Positions 9,906 through 18,956 are shown, counted from the stretch's first letter. The stretch: DNA of 64,000 nt from Paenibacillus sp. 1011MAR3C5 (GCF_003591485.1 NZ_QZCF01000001.1:992001-1056000), one strand, 5' to 3'. Numbers and translations: made by a program. The notes: generated by a model from the sequence alone, not told the origin.

Positions 9906-9930
9906 CTTCTGATTGCAGAATAATCAGAAG
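9906..9930. terminator. Hairpin between zwf and the YwmB-like gene
   Basis: A perfect 9-bp inverted repeat (9906-9914 with 9922-9930) with a 7-base loop. It follows the minus-strand gene ending at 10078, so it may be its terminator, but there is no good T run. Confidence 0.4.
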
Positions 9931-10077
9931 TTTGTGGAATCATCGGTTTTTCAAATGGCTGCAAAATCAATCGGAAAGGCGCCAAGATCGATATGCCACA
10001 CAGGAACTGGCGTATGGTGCTGCACCGGGATTGCCTCATTCTTGGATGTCTGAGGAATGCCCGGAGAGATATTCGTT

Positions 10078-10956
10078 TTAATGGGCCGCCAACAGCTCAT
10101 CAGCCGGTTCTTCAGCTGCTTCGACAGCACCGAATTCTCCCGTAATGAGCGGTACGCCAATCGTCAGCTCCGTAGACTGCATCTCCGTATGCTCGTGAAC
10201 GGCAATCTGAAGATTCGCCGTTCTCCCTCTTCCGATCGGCTGGGACGTCTGCAAGAGCGCCGAGCTGTATGTGGTGCTTCGCGTTCCGCGATCCTGGTAT
10301 TCCTCCAGTGCTTTGCCCTGCGACAGCCGCTCAAGACGCGAAGCCATCTCGGGACTTGATACAAATCCATGCGACTTTACACTCCCGGTCACATGCTGCG
10401 ATATTTGCCCGATTCTTCCCGCAATCCCCTTCACATCGGCAACAAGCTCATTCAACCGCGCATCGCTGTCCGCATCACGATCCAGCATGACCATCAGCCG
10501 CGCCCCGGATTCCGTCTCTTCCACCATATGCAGCGAGAGCACGCCCCCTTGTCCCAACCAACGTCCTTGCATCGTCTTTCCTTCATTCAACACCTTTCTC
10601 TCGGTCGGTTTTCCATCTGGATCGACAAACAGCAGTTCCGCCAAACGTTCATAATCACCGGGTACCGCTACATCTACCTGCCAGCGCAAATGCCAGTCCG
10701 CGGTAGAAGCGCCGCCCTGCATCGTTTCGTCTGCCCACCCCCATAGCTTGGACAAATCATGCGAAAGCTGGTTTATAGCAGGCTGGTTTTGGGTATCGGA
10801 CTTGGAGAGAAGGAGTGCAAGGAGAATAAGAATCGTCAACAGGACGAATGCGCCCGCCATGCCAAAAAAACGATTTTTACGAGCCGGCTTTCGCTTGGCA
10901 GCTTGCGCCGAGGAAGCCGTGCCAAGATGAAGCGCCGATTTTTCCGGAATATACAT
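10078..10956 (-). CDS. YwmB-like TATA-box-binding-fold protein, membrane-anchored
   Basis: About 292 residues with one transmembrane segment near the N terminus ([14 protein letters not shown]). The soluble part ends with [20 protein letters not shown] followed by GVPLITGEF, which matches the end of Bacillus YwmB, a protein of unknown function in sporulating Firmicutes. The best start is ATG at 10956, with GGAGG 7 nt upstream; an ATG at 10971 has no ribosome site. The domain assignment rests on the C-terminal motif remembered from the family and is moderate. Its upstream side is filled by the inverted-repeat element at 10986-11203. Confidence 0.6.
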   Translation of the reverse strand: MYIPEKSALHLGTASSAQAAKRKPARKNRFFGMAGAFVLLTILILLALLLSKSDTQNQPAINQLSHDLSKLWGWADETMQGGASTADWHLRWQVDVAVPGDYERLAELLFVDPDGKPTERKVLNEGKTMQGRWLGQGGVLSLHMVEETESGARLMVMLDRDADSDARLNELVADVKGIAGRIGQISQHVTGSVKSHGFVSSPEMASRLERLSQGKALEEYQDRGTRSTTYSSALLQTSQPIGRGRTANLQIAVHEHTEMQSTELTIGVPLITGEFGAVEAAEEPADELLAAH

Positions 10957-10985
10957 ACCATTGCCTCCCATGCAATTGGCTTATA

Positions 10986-11203
10986 GAGGTTGTTCAACAA
11001 GTCCGCCTTTGATCACGAAGCAGATTAGGAAGTCTACTCGACATCGATATGACATTCAGCCGGAACTTCCGGTGCTCACAAAAGCTTCCACTACGCTCCG
11101 CTCCTCATTTCCTAGCTTCATCCCATCTTCTGCAGCGTTTTGAAAAAACGCATCATCGGAAGCATAAGCTCATGTGCTGAAAACCGGACTTTGAACACGA
11201 CTT
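10986..11203. repeat. Non-coding element with imperfect terminal inverted repeats
   Basis: The stretch starts with GGTTGTTCAACAAGTCCG (10988-11005) and ends with CGGACTTTGAACACGACT (11185-11202). The two are inverted copies of one another apart from a 2-base gap and a few changes. No coding frame fits the interior, which holds a hairpin at 11135-11151. Size, ends and position between two divergent genes suit a MITE or another dispersed repeat. I recall similar sequence from Paenibacillus genomes, but a copy count in this genome is needed. Confidence 0.5.
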
Positions 11204-11266
11204 ATACACGTTCGCCCTGCTGGTGAATACACTGGTTGCAACAATACTGGCGAGGTGACAGATGGA

Positions 11267-11689
11267 ATGGAGCAGATTTATCCACTGAGAGAAGAAGTAT
11301 TATCGACTTATGGCGGGATGCCGGTGGTGGTGTTCTCCAAGTCAGGCTACAGACAGCTTGGAATCATTCGTTCTTGCCAAAGCGGCAAGCTGGTTCTCGG
11401 CAATCCATATAGCAGCTGCGGTGCCGCTTATTACGCAAGAGTAAACCGCGACTCTACTGCGACAGAAGCGGATCAATCTCCACGCAAGACCGAGATGGAG
11501 CTGCCGGTGTCAGCAGCAGGCAAAAAGAACGGGAAAAAGAAAAGGGCAAAGGCCGCGGGACTGAACCATTCCCCTACTAAATACGCTTCCAAGGGCCATA
11601 ATCCTTCCTTGTCCGCGCACGAAGAAAGCCCCGACGACACGCTTAAGCTTGACCTGGACGACATTGCTTTTGTGTTCCTGATCGTGTAA
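11267..11689 (+). CDS. Hypothetical basic protein
   Basis: About 140 residues, not recognised. The N-terminal 65 residues (YGGMPVVVFSKSGYRQLGII) look like a small folded beta domain with two Cys-containing turns. The middle is low-complexity and lysine-rich (GKKNGKKKRAKA), and the C terminus is acidic then hydrophobic (LKLDLDDIAFVFLIV). GAGGTGA precedes ATG at 11267 by about 8 nt; a GTG at 11255 overlaps that signal and is less likely. It faces away from the YwmB-like gene and precedes another unknown gene in the same direction. Confidence 0.55.
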   Translation: MEQIYPLREEVLSTYGGMPVVVFSKSGYRQLGIIRSCQSGKLVLGNPYSSCGAAYYARVNRDSTATEADQSPRKTEMELPVSAAGKKNGKKKRAKAAGLNHSPTKYASKGHNPSLSAHEESPDDTLKLDLDDIAFVFLIV

Positions 11690-11829
11690 TCGACAGAAGC
11701 CGCGCACCGAAGAAGCATTTCCCTCCGTTTTCGCTTGCAATCGCCAAGCTTCGCCTCCGCCATTCGCCAGCCTTCTCGTCCTGCTTAAGCTATGATGAGC
11801 TTAAAAATATTTTGGGGGGAGGACCGAAA

Positions 11830-12579
11830 ATGACCCACTACACTCGGGCTATACGAGGCATTGAGAGAACGATGCATTATACTAAGCTGCAGCCGGTGAA
11901 CCGCTACGCGGCGTATCGCCTGACCAGCTTTGAGCAGGTTTCCGTCGTGCAAAGAGAGGATTGGAACCGGATATATAGCGATGCGGCGGACAGCGCAGCC
12001 GTATGGCTGCGACAAGCGCAAGAGGCGCAGAAGCGGCTCGACCGCATGCTGCAAGAGCTTGGCCGCGACAGCGGCATACGAAACGCCTCATTCGTCCATT
12101 CGCGGATCGATGAGCTGGTGGGTATGATCAATGAACTGGGGAGCAGCTTCCGCTCGCATGAAGACCGGTTGCAGCCGGAAGTATGGGAAGCGGTCGAGCT
12201 GGCGCTGCGCCACCCCGCCCAGGAGCAGCTTGGCATTCGTAGAGGTTCGGATGGCCAGCTTCGCTGGGAGGGTTCGATGGTTGCTTCGGCTGAGCGTGAA
12301 GCGACAAGAAACCATGCCTCAAAGGCTGAAGCCGGAGCGGACCGCCAAGAGCTGCCGGACATTCTGGGAGACAGCAGCAAGCTGCGCAGGCTGCTGCTCG
12401 GCGCAGACGGCTTCATTCAAGGTTTGAAGCATGCCCTGACCTTCGCGGAGCAGCGCCAATCCATCGACCTGCTTCGCCTGCCCTTTACAACCGCCTATCC
12501 CTATGCCATGTATTACGGCGCAATGCAATCCTATTGGCCGCTTCCCATGCGAGGGGTCGTCTTGAACAAATATTATTGA
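11830..12579 (+). CDS. Hypothetical protein, helical
   Basis: About 249 residues, not recognised. There is no signal peptide or membrane segment. The middle is predicted helical with many charged residues (WLRQAQEAQKRLDRMLQELG) and the end is aromatic (AYPYAMYYGAMQSYWPLPM). The ATG at 11830 follows GGGGGGAGG at good spacing; a TTG at 11812 precedes that signal and is rejected. The 3' end overlaps the convergent moeA gene by 7 bases. The strong ribosome site and steady codon use support a real gene. Confidence 0.65.
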   Translation: MTHYTRAIRGIERTMHYTKLQPVNRYAAYRLTSFEQVSVVQREDWNRIYSDAADSAAVWLRQAQEAQKRLDRMLQELGRDSGIRNASFVHSRIDELVGMINELGSSFRSHEDRLQPEVWEAVELALRHPAQEQLGIRRGSDGQLRWEGSMVASAEREATRNHASKAEAGADRQELPDILGDSSKLRRLLLGADGFIQGLKHALTFAEQRQSIDLLRLPFTTAYPYAMYYGAMQSYWPLPMRGVVLNKYY

Positions 12580-13934
12580 GGCAGAAGCCATGCTTCGACG
12601 ATACTTCCTGCTGCGGCACCGTTCCGTCCTGACGGAATAACAGCAATCGCTTCCGCATCGGCAATAGAAGCCGTCATGCTCGACTTGCCGAAGGCAAGCG
12701 GATCGGCATATATTCTGCCGTCTTCACCGTACTGCAGCGAGACACGAATATAGCGGTCATGCGGACTGCCCTTCCCGATCTCACGAGCCAATACTGCCTT
12801 CCATTTGCGATGCTGCGGTGAAGGGTCGCCCTGCATAGCACGCAGAGCAGGAGCGGCGAATAGCTCGAAGCCGACGAAGCAGGCTCCGGGATTGCCGGAT
12901 AGCGCCAGGACAAGCTTTCCTCCCATCCACGCTGCCGATGTCGGGCTTCCCGGCCTCATCGATACGCGGTTGAACAAGAGCCGCTCCTGGGAAACCCCGG
13001 ACAATTGCTGGGCCGGCTCGCAGGGGCTCAGCCCCCGTAGCAGCATAGCCATCGCATCATAATCGCCGACCGACACGCCGCCTGTCGTCACGATCATATC
13101 CGCTTCCGCCCCAATGCCGAGAAGCGCCTCGCGCACTGCCTCCGGCTCATCGGGGAGCGCGCCGCACAGCAGCGGCTCGCCCCCATGCTGGCGGATCATG
13201 GCCGCGACCATCGGGCTGTTGCTGTCGCGGATGAGGCCCGGCGCGAGCGGAGCGGCCACGGGGAGCAGCTCGCTCCCCGTGGCGAATACCGCGACGCGGG
13301 GGCGCTTGTATACAGGCACGTCGGCATAGCCGAACGTGCCCAGCAGCGCAATATGGCCCGGCCGCAGCAGCTCGCCGGGCTCAGCGATAGGGCTCCCCAG
13401 GCGGAATTCCTCGCCCTGGGGAGCCACGTTCTGCCCGGGGCGGGCGGCGGCCTTCACCAGCGCCGTCCGTTCGTCCCCGGCCATGCCCTCCGCGGTCTGC
13501 TCCAGCATGACGACCGCGTCGGCCCCCTGGGGCACAGGCGCGCCGGTCATGATGCGCGCAGCAGTGCCCGGCTGTACGGCCGCCAGGGCGGGCTCGCCCG
13601 CCGCGACCGTGTCTATGACGCGCAGCGCCGCCGGGGACTCCGGCGACGCCTGCGCCGTATCTGCCGCGCGCACGGCATAGCCGTCGAGCCCGGCGCGCGC
13701 GAAGGGCGGCCAGTCGCTTGTCGCGAGCAGCTGCTGCGCGAGCCGACGGCCGCCGGCTTCCGCAAGCGGCACCTGCTCGATTGCGGCCCGCGCCGCAGCG
13801 GCAAGCACGCGCCCCTGCGCCTCATCCACCCTGATCGCGCGCCGGTTGAACCGCCCGTCGCTCCCCCCGCTCCTCATGCTGTCCAAGCTTATATCCTCTG
13901 CCACCCGGATTCCCCCAACCCTGTAATGTATCAT
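12573..13934 (-). CDS. moeA: Molybdopterin molybdenumtransferase
   Basis: 453 residues. It starts like MoeA (RAIRVDEAQGRVLAAAARA) and has the typical RAGLDGYAVRAADT, IMTGAPVPQGADAVVMLEQT, FATGSELLPVAAPL and TTGGVSVGDYD motifs. MoeA inserts molybdate into adenylylated molybdopterin in the cytoplasm. mobB lies divergently 180 bases away, which supports the pathway. The first 30 residues are longer than usual; a start at 13877 is possible. The stretch 13200-13850 is visibly richer in G and C than its neighbours. Confidence 0.93.
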   Translation of the reverse strand: MIHYRVGGIRVAEDISLDSMRSGGSDGRFNRRAIRVDEAQGRVLAAAARAAIEQVPLAEAGGRRLAQQLLATSDWPPFARAGLDGYAVRAADTAQASPESPAALRVIDTVAAGEPALAAVQPGTAARIMTGAPVPQGADAVVMLEQTAEGMAGDERTALVKAAARPGQNVAPQGEEFRLGSPIAEPGELLRPGHIALLGTFGYADVPVYKRPRVAVFATGSELLPVAAPLAPGLIRDSNSPMVAAMIRQHGGEPLLCGALPDEPEAVREALLGIGAEADMIVTTGGVSVGDYDAMAMLLRGLSPCEPAQQLSGVSQERLLFNRVSMRPGSPTSAAWMGGKLVLALSGNPGACFVGFELFAAPALRAMQGDPSPQHRKWKAVLAREIGKGSPHDRYIRVSLQYGEDGRIYADPLAFGKSSMTASIADAEAIAVIPSGRNGAAAGSIVEAWLLPQ

Positions 13935-14112
13935 TTTCCGTAATTCCCTAAATAATTGCTCTTATTGTAACATAGCGAGTGTACAGGTTGGATATGGCGT
14001 TCTTAGCCAAAACAGCATTAAGCGGCTCTAACCACGTATATGATACACTTGATCGTAATGCGAGATATTACCGATATACGAATACATATCTAACTACAAG
14101 GAGGCCCTTCCC

Positions 14113-14667
14113 TTGAGTCATCATACAGCCTTTATTATTCAATTCGTTGGATACAAAAACACCGGCAAGACCACCTCGGTCTGCCGGTTAACGGAGAAAT
14201 ATAAGAGAAAAGGGCAACGCGTCGGCACGATCAAGCATGACGCGCATGACTTCCAGATCGATACGCCGGGCACCGACACCTGGCAGCACCAGGCTGCGGG
14301 AGCCGACGTCACCGCCATCACCTCTGCCAGCCGTACTGCTATTCTGAAGTCGTCAGGCACCGAGCTGGACTCGTTAATCGCTGCAATGGCGCAAGACGTT
14401 GACATTATTCTGATCGAAGGCTTCAAGTCAGCGCCTTATCCCAAGATCGTCTTTGCCCGCGAAGCTTCCCAGCTTGCCTTGCTGCAAGCAATCAGCCAGC
14501 CCATAGCGCTGGTATGCTGGCCAGAGGCCTTGGCAACCGCAGCCGAAGGGAGGCCCGATGCCGAATGGGGCCTTAGCTCGGAGCCTCTTCTGCCCGTCAT
14601 CCCGATTGATGACGTTGACGCTCTGTTCACCCTGCTTGAAAATCGCAGGCACAGCATAACGCCCTAG
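14113..14667 (+). CDS. mobB: Molybdopterin-guanine dinucleotide biosynthesis adapter MobB
   Basis: 184 residues. The P-loop GYKNTGKTTSV at residue 14 on, then VGTIKHDAHDFQIDTPGTDT, HQAAGADV and DIILIEGFKSAPYPKI are all characteristic of MobB, a GTP-binding partner of MobA in making molybdopterin guanine dinucleotide. The start is TTG with AAGGAGG 8 nt upstream. It is divergent from moeA. Its stop codon and that of the convergent response regulator share the palindrome CTAG at 14664-14667. Confidence 0.93.
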   Translation: MSHHTAFIIQFVGYKNTGKTTSVCRLTEKYKRKGQRVGTIKHDAHDFQIDTPGTDTWQHQAAGADVTAITSASRTAILKSSGTELDSLIAAMAQDVDIILIEGFKSAPYPKIVFAREASQLALLQAISQPIALVCWPEALATAAEGRPDAEWGLSSEPLLPVIPIDDVDALFTLLENRRHSITP

Positions 14668-15314
14668 TCTGCAATCCCTTGCTTATGGGCGTAGATCGCA
14701 GCTTGCGTGCGGTCCTCCACATTCAGCTTGTTGAAGATATTCGTCACATGGAATTTAACGGTCTTCACACCGATAAAGAGCTCGTCCGCTATCTCCTGAT
14801 TGGACTTGCCCTGCGCAACCCGCTTCAGCACATCCATCTCCCGCTCGGTCAGATCATCATGCAAGCGCGGCTGCTCCTGCTGCTTCGGCGCGCGGAACCG
14901 GTTCATCATCTTGGCCGCTACCTGCGACTCCAGCACGGATTGTCCCCTAGCAGCAGCGCGGATCGCTTCCGCAATCTCACTTGCACGGGAAGTCTTCAGC
15001 AAATAGCTGAACGCTCCGGCTTCGATAACCGGATATATTTTGCTGTCATCGATAAAGCTCGTAAGTACAATGACTTTGCAATCCGGATGGGTCTCCAGCA
15101 GCTTGGCTGTCGTCTCCACGCCGTCCATCCCCTCCATAACCAGATCCATCAGGACGACATCCGGCCTGTAGGACTGTGCCAATCGGATGCCGTCCACGCC
15201 ATTGCTGGCTTCCCCTACAACTTCAATTCCATCTTCAGTATCAAGCACGGCCGCAAGTCCGATCCGAACCATCTCGTGATCGTCAACCAGCAGTACCTTA
15301 ATCGGTTCCTCCAT
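14664..15314 (-). CDS. Response regulator, NarL/LuxR type (LiaR-like)
   Basis: 216 residues: a receiver domain with VDDHEMVRIGL at the start, the phospho-acceptor region VVLMDLVMEGMDG and VIVLTSFIDD, then a LuxR helix-turn-helix (LTEREMDVLKRVAQGKSNQE, HVTNIFNKLNVEDRTQAAIY). It lies 30 bases after the histidine kinase gene and after PspA genes, the arrangement of LiaRS, which responds to cell-wall antibiotics and membrane stress in Bacilli. ATG at 15314 has AAAGGAG upstream. The LiaR name is inferred from context. Confidence 0.9.
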   Translation of the reverse strand: MEEPIKVLLVDDHEMVRIGLAAVLDTEDGIEVVGEASNGVDGIRLAQSYRPDVVLMDLVMEGMDGVETTAKLLETHPDCKVIVLTSFIDDSKIYPVIEAGAFSYLLKTSRASEIAEAIRAAARGQSVLESQVAAKMMNRFRAPKQQEQPRLHDDLTEREMDVLKRVAQGKSNQEIADELFIGVKTVKFHVTNIFNKLNVEDRTQAAIYAHKQGIAD

Positions 15315-15344
15315 ATGTCCCGCTCCTTTCGCTATGCTTCTATC

Positions 15345-16346
15345 TTAACTCCCTGCCTTAAGTCCGTCCATCGGCACCCACAGATGAATCGTTGTGCCTT
15401 CTCCCGGCTGCGAGATCACCTGAAGGGAACCCCCAAGCTCGCTTACCCGCTCTTCCATCGTCAACAAGCCGTAAGACGTCTGCTTCTTCGCTTCCAGATC
15501 GAAGCCGACTCCATTATCCTGCAAGGTCAAATGCACCTTATTGTCCAATCGAAGCAACCGGATGCGCATGCTGCCCGCCTTGGAGTGACGAAGTGTATTG
15601 GAGAGCGCCTCTTGAGCAATACGGAACAGATGATCCTCCGTCTGCGGCAGCAGGACAATCGATTCATCGACCTCCAAAATAATTTCCATCGGCACTTTCT
15701 GCTTTAATTCGTCAATCAGCGTCGTTAAAGCCTGTCCCAGATTTTTGCCGTCCAGATGAACCGGACGAAGATGAAGCAGAAGCGCTCTCATCTCGGACTG
15801 CGCGACCGCGGCCATCTCCTCGATCAGCTGCACTTGTCGCTTCGCCCGCTCCCAGTCCCGCTCAATCGTACGGCTGACCGCAGTCGCCGTCATGGAGATC
15901 GCGAATAACTGCTGGCTGACCGCATCATGCAGCTCGCGCGCAAGACGCTGGCGTTCCTCTAGCACCGCCGTGAATCTCACCTTTTCGGTCCACTGCGGAT
16001 CGCTCTCCCGCTCGTGATCGTCATCCCCTGCGTCCGACGGATGATCGTTCAGGGTTACGGAATAACGTCGCTTGCGCTGCTGCTCGGTAAGACGCTTGAG
16101 CCTGGCTTTCAGCTTGGAGTTTTGCAGATAGCCGTTAAGCGCCGCCACCGCAAGTCCCGCACCGACCAGGCCGAGACCTGTAATTGCCCACCTGCCCTGC
16201 AAGATGAACGGCTCGACGATATCAAGCCCCTGCAGCAATATGACGACCAATGACGCTATAATGAGCAGCCAAAGCAGCGTCTCCACTACGTTGCGTCGTC
16301 TTGCGGCCTTACCTTGTTCTCCGGTGTTTTTTTCCTGATCCTGCAT
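15345..16346 (-). CDS. Sensor histidine kinase, HisKA_3 type (LiaS-like)
   Basis: 333 residues. Two hydrophobic segments occupy residues 22-70. The HisKA_3 motif ERQRLARELHDAVSQQLFAI contains the phosphorylated histidine. The ATPase part shows AQEALSNTLRHS, LQDNGVGFD and YGLLTMEERVSELGG. It probably phosphorylates the regulator encoded next. The very short extracellular loop between the two membrane segments is typical of intramembrane-sensing kinases of the LiaS/VraS group. AAGGAG precedes ATG at 16346. Confidence 0.9.
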   Translation of the reverse strand: MQDQEKNTGEQGKAARRRNVVETLLWLLIIASLVVILLQGLDIVEPFILQGRWAITGLGLVGAGLAVAALNGYLQNSKLKARLKRLTEQQRKRRYSVTLNDHPSDAGDDDHERESDPQWTEKVRFTAVLEERQRLARELHDAVSQQLFAISMTATAVSRTIERDWERAKRQVQLIEEMAAVAQSEMRALLLHLRPVHLDGKNLGQALTTLIDELKQKVPMEIILEVDESIVLLPQTEDHLFRIAQEALSNTLRHSKAGSMRIRLLRLDNKVHLTLQDNGVGFDLEAKKQTSYGLLTMEERVSELGGSLQVISQPGEGTTIHLWVPMDGLKAGS

Positions 16347-16430
16347 GCCTACAGCTCCTTATGTAACCGGGCATTATGCATGATGCAATGCTCGGCTATG
16401 CTCGCGAATCCGCTAATGAAAGCATGAAAG

Positions 16431-16456
16431 AGCAGACCGGTAGCCGGTCCGCTGCT
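16431..16456 (-). terminator. Possible terminator or attenuator after pspA
   Basis: A 6-bp GC-rich stem (16435-16440 with 16444-16449) extends imperfectly outward. On the minus strand it is followed by CTCTTTC. It lies between the last PspA gene and the kinase gene, so it could partly separate their expression. Confidence 0.45.
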
Positions 16457-16475
16457 TCCATCCTTTATAGGGTCT

Positions 16476-17186
16476 TTATTCCGTTTCCGCCTTGCTAGGA
16501 GCCGATCCGTTCATCTTGCTCTTAAGAGCCTCCAGTTGCTCATCCACTTTCATACGCTTCTCAAGGTCAACTGCATTTACCGGGGCGGATGTACTGCCGC
16601 CACTGTAGGAAGAGTAAGGTGTACGAAGCACATCCGCTTCCGCTTCCAACTGCATGATCTTCTCTTCCATCCGGTAGAAGCCGCGCGATGCTGTGCCGCT
16701 GTCGATCGTATGGTTCGAGCTCAGCTGAGCCATTTGCTTCTGAGCCTTCGCCACTTGAGCGCGGGACGCCAGCTCATTGCGCTTGTTGCGAAGCTGGTAG
16801 AACTCTTCTTTCATGGAGTGCAGCTGCCCAAGCAGCTCTTCTGCCTGCCCTTTTGCTTGAGCATGAAGATCTGTGTATTCCACAACCTTCTGATCGAAGT
16901 ACAATTTTTCCTCCAACAGCTTGCGAGTCAATTCCTCTTGGCCTGCCCGAAGTGCTGCTTCCGCTTTGGACTCGCGCTCTGCCGCATTGCGTACAGAGTC
17001 GTCCAGGCGCTGCTTCATGCGGCGCTCATTCGCCATTTGCTTGGCTACTGTTACTTCTGCTTGATGAATCTCGGATTCCATATCTCTCAGGTATTGATTA
17101 AGCATTACTACCGGATCTTCCAGCTTGTCCAGTACCTCGTTCATAGACGCTTTTGTCATATCCTTCATTCTTTTAAAGATTCCCAT
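16476..17186 (-). CDS. PspA/IM30 family membrane-stress protein (copy 1)
   Basis: 236 residues, almost entirely helical coiled coil. It begins [20 protein letters not shown], the amphipathic helix by which PspA/LiaH/Vipp1 bind damaged membrane, followed by [20 protein letters not shown]. These ESCRT-III-like proteins form rings or rods on the inner face of the membrane and hold its integrity. It sits directly after the PspC gene (4-base gap) in an operon with a second PspA. GGGAG precedes ATG at 17186. Confidence 0.92.
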   Translation of the reverse strand: MGIFKRMKDMTKASMNEVLDKLEDPVVMLNQYLRDMESEIHQAEVTVAKQMANERRMKQRLDDSVRNAAERESKAEAALRAGQEELTRKLLEEKLYFDQKVVEYTDLHAQAKGQAEELLGQLHSMKEEFYQLRNKRNELASRAQVAKAQKQMAQLSSNHTIDSGTASRGFYRMEEKIMQLEAEADVLRTPYSSYSGGSTSAPVNAVDLEKRMKVDEQLEALKSKMNGSAPSKAETE

Positions 17187-17190
17187 TGTA

Positions 17191-17682
17191 TTATTCTCCC
17201 TTCTCCTGTTTCGCTAATTTTTCTTTCAGTTCTTCGATTTCGCGGCGCAATGCCTTTTTCTCCAGATCGTCCATCATGCTATCAAATTGCGAGCCTGCAG
17301 CAGGCTCTTCCTTACCGTATGAAGTACCCCAATTGTTCGGAGGCGTATTGTTCTGATATTGGTTGAAACCGCCGTTGTAACCCGTGTGAGGACCGTGTTG
17401 CGGACCGTTTTGAGGGCCGTAGCCGCCACCAAAACCGCCGCCGTAGCCATTGTTATGCCCATTGCCGTAGCCATTGGGGCCGAACCCGCCGTAGATGGGC
17501 GGCTCTTTCGGTACAACCATGCCAGCGATAATGTAGATGAAGATGGCCATACCGCTCGATAGGACAGTGATGACGATGAGCAGTATTCGAATAAGTGTGG
17601 CATCCACATTCAACATTTCACTTAGCCCGCCGCACAGGCCGAGCAATTTCTTATCCCGTCTGGAGCGATATAGCTTTTTCAA
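17191..17682 (-). CDS. PspC-domain membrane protein with Gly/Asn-rich linker
   Basis: About 163 residues. A PspC domain ([20 protein letters not shown], then one or two membrane segments ending [10 protein letters not shown]) is followed by a Gly-Asn-Tyr-Gln-rich low-complexity region (about 80-135) and a C-terminal coiled coil ([19 protein letters not shown]). The start is best read as TTG at 17682: the upstream pspA stop and this codon overlap as TTGA, and AAGGAGG is 10 nt away. An ATG at 17691 is one base from that ribosome site. PspC proteins anchor or signal to PspA; the coiled coil could contact it. Confidence 0.88.
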   Translation of the reverse strand: MKKLYRSRRDKKLLGLCGGLSEMLNVDATLIRILLIVITVLSSGMAIFIYIIAGMVVPKEPPIYGGFGPNGYGNGHNNGYGGGFGGGYGPQNGPQHGPHTGYNGGFNQYQNNTPPNNWGTSYGKEEPAAGSQFDSMMDDLEKKALRREIEELKEKLAKQEKGE

Positions 17683-18365
17683 GACGACCATCCCTCCTTC
17701 TCAAGCTTGCGTTTCAACTCGGCAAGCTCGCGTTCGATCACGGACTTGACCGTGTTGCCAGTACCGCCTTGATCAAACTCTCTACCCATTCTTCGCACAT
17801 CCCGCAAGCTTCTGGCTTCCTGCTCCAGATCGCTGATACGGTCTTCCATTTGGCGGAACATCGTGCCTGGGTGAGCTCCGTCGGATACGCCTCCCTGTAC
17901 TCTGCTGTTCAGGCGCTGCTGCAATCTGACGGATTCCATACGTGCTGCATAATATTCGCGCTTATCGTATACCGTCTGGTATTCGCTGCGCATCTCCCGC
18001 AATTGCTCTTCCAGATCCTGCGTATTTTGCCGGCTTTGCTCATAGAGCTCTCTGTACTGTGCGGAACGTTCCTCGCAGCTTGCCTTCTCATGAAGAGCAA
18101 TCCTCGCCATGTTCTCTTCTCCAGCCTTGAGCGCTGTCATCGCTTGCTGCTCGCGGCGTTCCTTCTGTGCTTCAGCCTGCAGCCACTGCGACCGGAGATG
18201 GTTGCTGTGATTCGCATATTGCTGATGGAGCTTCTCAGCCTGGATGATATCCTCCCTCGTCGACCAGAGGAACTGATCAATCATCCGCACCGGATCCTCC
18301 GCTTTCTCCAATCTCTCGTTCAACGTTGCGACTGTAATGTCCCGGATACGACGTGCAATGCTCAT
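17679..18365 (-). CDS. PspA/IM30 family membrane-stress protein (copy 2)
   Basis: 228 residues, coiled coil throughout, beginning SIARRIRDITVATLNERLEK and AEDPVRMIDQFLWSTREDI. It differs clearly from copy 1 in the N-terminal helix and in the shorter C-terminal part (SVIERELAELKRKLEKEG), so the two may have different binding roles or form mixed polymers. It is coupled to the PspC gene by a 4-base overlap. AGGAGG lies 8-9 nt before ATG at 18365. Confidence 0.92.
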   Translation of the reverse strand: MSIARRIRDITVATLNERLEKAEDPVRMIDQFLWSTREDIIQAEKLHQQYANHSNHLRSQWLQAEAQKERREQQAMTALKAGEENMARIALHEKASCEERSAQYRELYEQSRQNTQDLEEQLREMRSEYQTVYDKREYYAARMESVRLQQRLNSRVQGGVSDGAHPGTMFRQMEDRISDLEQEARSLRDVRRMGREFDQGGTGNTVKSVIERELAELKRKLEKEGWSS

Positions 18366-18404
18366 CTATATATCCTCCTAACCCAGTTATCTATACTTCT
18401 TATA

Positions 18405-18701
18405 TTAATAGGATCTCTTGTTTCTGAACAGCGATACGCCGACTGCGATAAGCCCGATGGCCAGCAAGAGCATGAAGATTCCGCCGAGCTTGCCCAGCAG
18501 CATCACGCCACCAATCGCGATCAGTACGCCGCCGATTATTTTCTTATTGTTCATCCACCCTACTACGCCGAAGCCGATCAGGATGAACGGAAGCAGAAGT
18601 CCAAATATCCAACCCAGATTAATATTGAATACGTTCAAAACGGCCAGGCCGCCAATGACAATTAGCAAGACACCAAGTGCGCTTTTTCCATTCATGTCCA
18701 A
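18405..18701 (-). CDS. Small four-helix membrane protein, LiaF transmembrane-domain-like
   Basis: 98 residues made of about four hydrophobic segments with short turns (GVLLIVIGGLAVLNVF, IFGLLLPFILIGFGVVGW, GVLIAIGGVMLLG, FMLLLAIGLIAVGVSLF) and a basic end. This is the N-terminal membrane part of LiaF without its soluble domain. LiaF restrains LiaS, so this could be a regulator or a membrane-stress effector. It is the first gene of the psp/lia operon. TTG at 18701 has AAGGAG 6 nt upstream; ATG at 18695 is the alternative. Confidence 0.75.
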   Translation of the reverse strand: MDMNGKSALGVLLIVIGGLAVLNVFNINLGWIFGLLLPFILIGFGVVGWMNNKKIIGGVLIAIGGVMLLGKLGGIFMLLLAIGLIAVGVSLFRNKRSY

Positions 18702-18833
18702 ATCTCTCTCCTTTCTTCTATTAGAATTCTTTCATTTTTGATGATTCAACCTTGTTCAGCAGCTCTTGCTTATGTACTTAGTATAGATCGTTCAAACCCT
18801 TTATAAAACGGACTTTCGGCGGTTTTTGAACTA

Positions 18834-18843
18834 GACTTAAGTC
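18834..18843. promoter_or_regulatory. Palindrome in the divergent lia operon / NlpC promoter region
   Basis: The perfect 10-bp palindrome GACTTAAGTC lies in the 255-base region between the lia operon and the NlpC gene. A CCGCC/GGCGG hairpin follows near 18856-18871. Either could bind a regulator; I could not assign a clear -35/-10 pair. Confidence 0.3.
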
Positions 18844-18956
18844 GAGTCGCTTCCCCGCCTTAAGAGGCGGAATTGGGCAACGGACCATATTTTGTGGGGT
18901 TAAAACGGTTCCAAACCCTATGTTACGGTAGTTGTACCAACCAGGAGGTGCAAACA

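Noticed and set aside
14679-15707. Long plus-strand open frame opposite the LiaR/LiaS-like genes
   Set aside because: It spans parts of two real minus-strand genes and has no start signal.
17595-18665. Plus-strand open frame of 356 codons across the psp genes
   Set aside because: It covers three coding genes on the other strand and lacks a ribosome site; codon-bias shadow.
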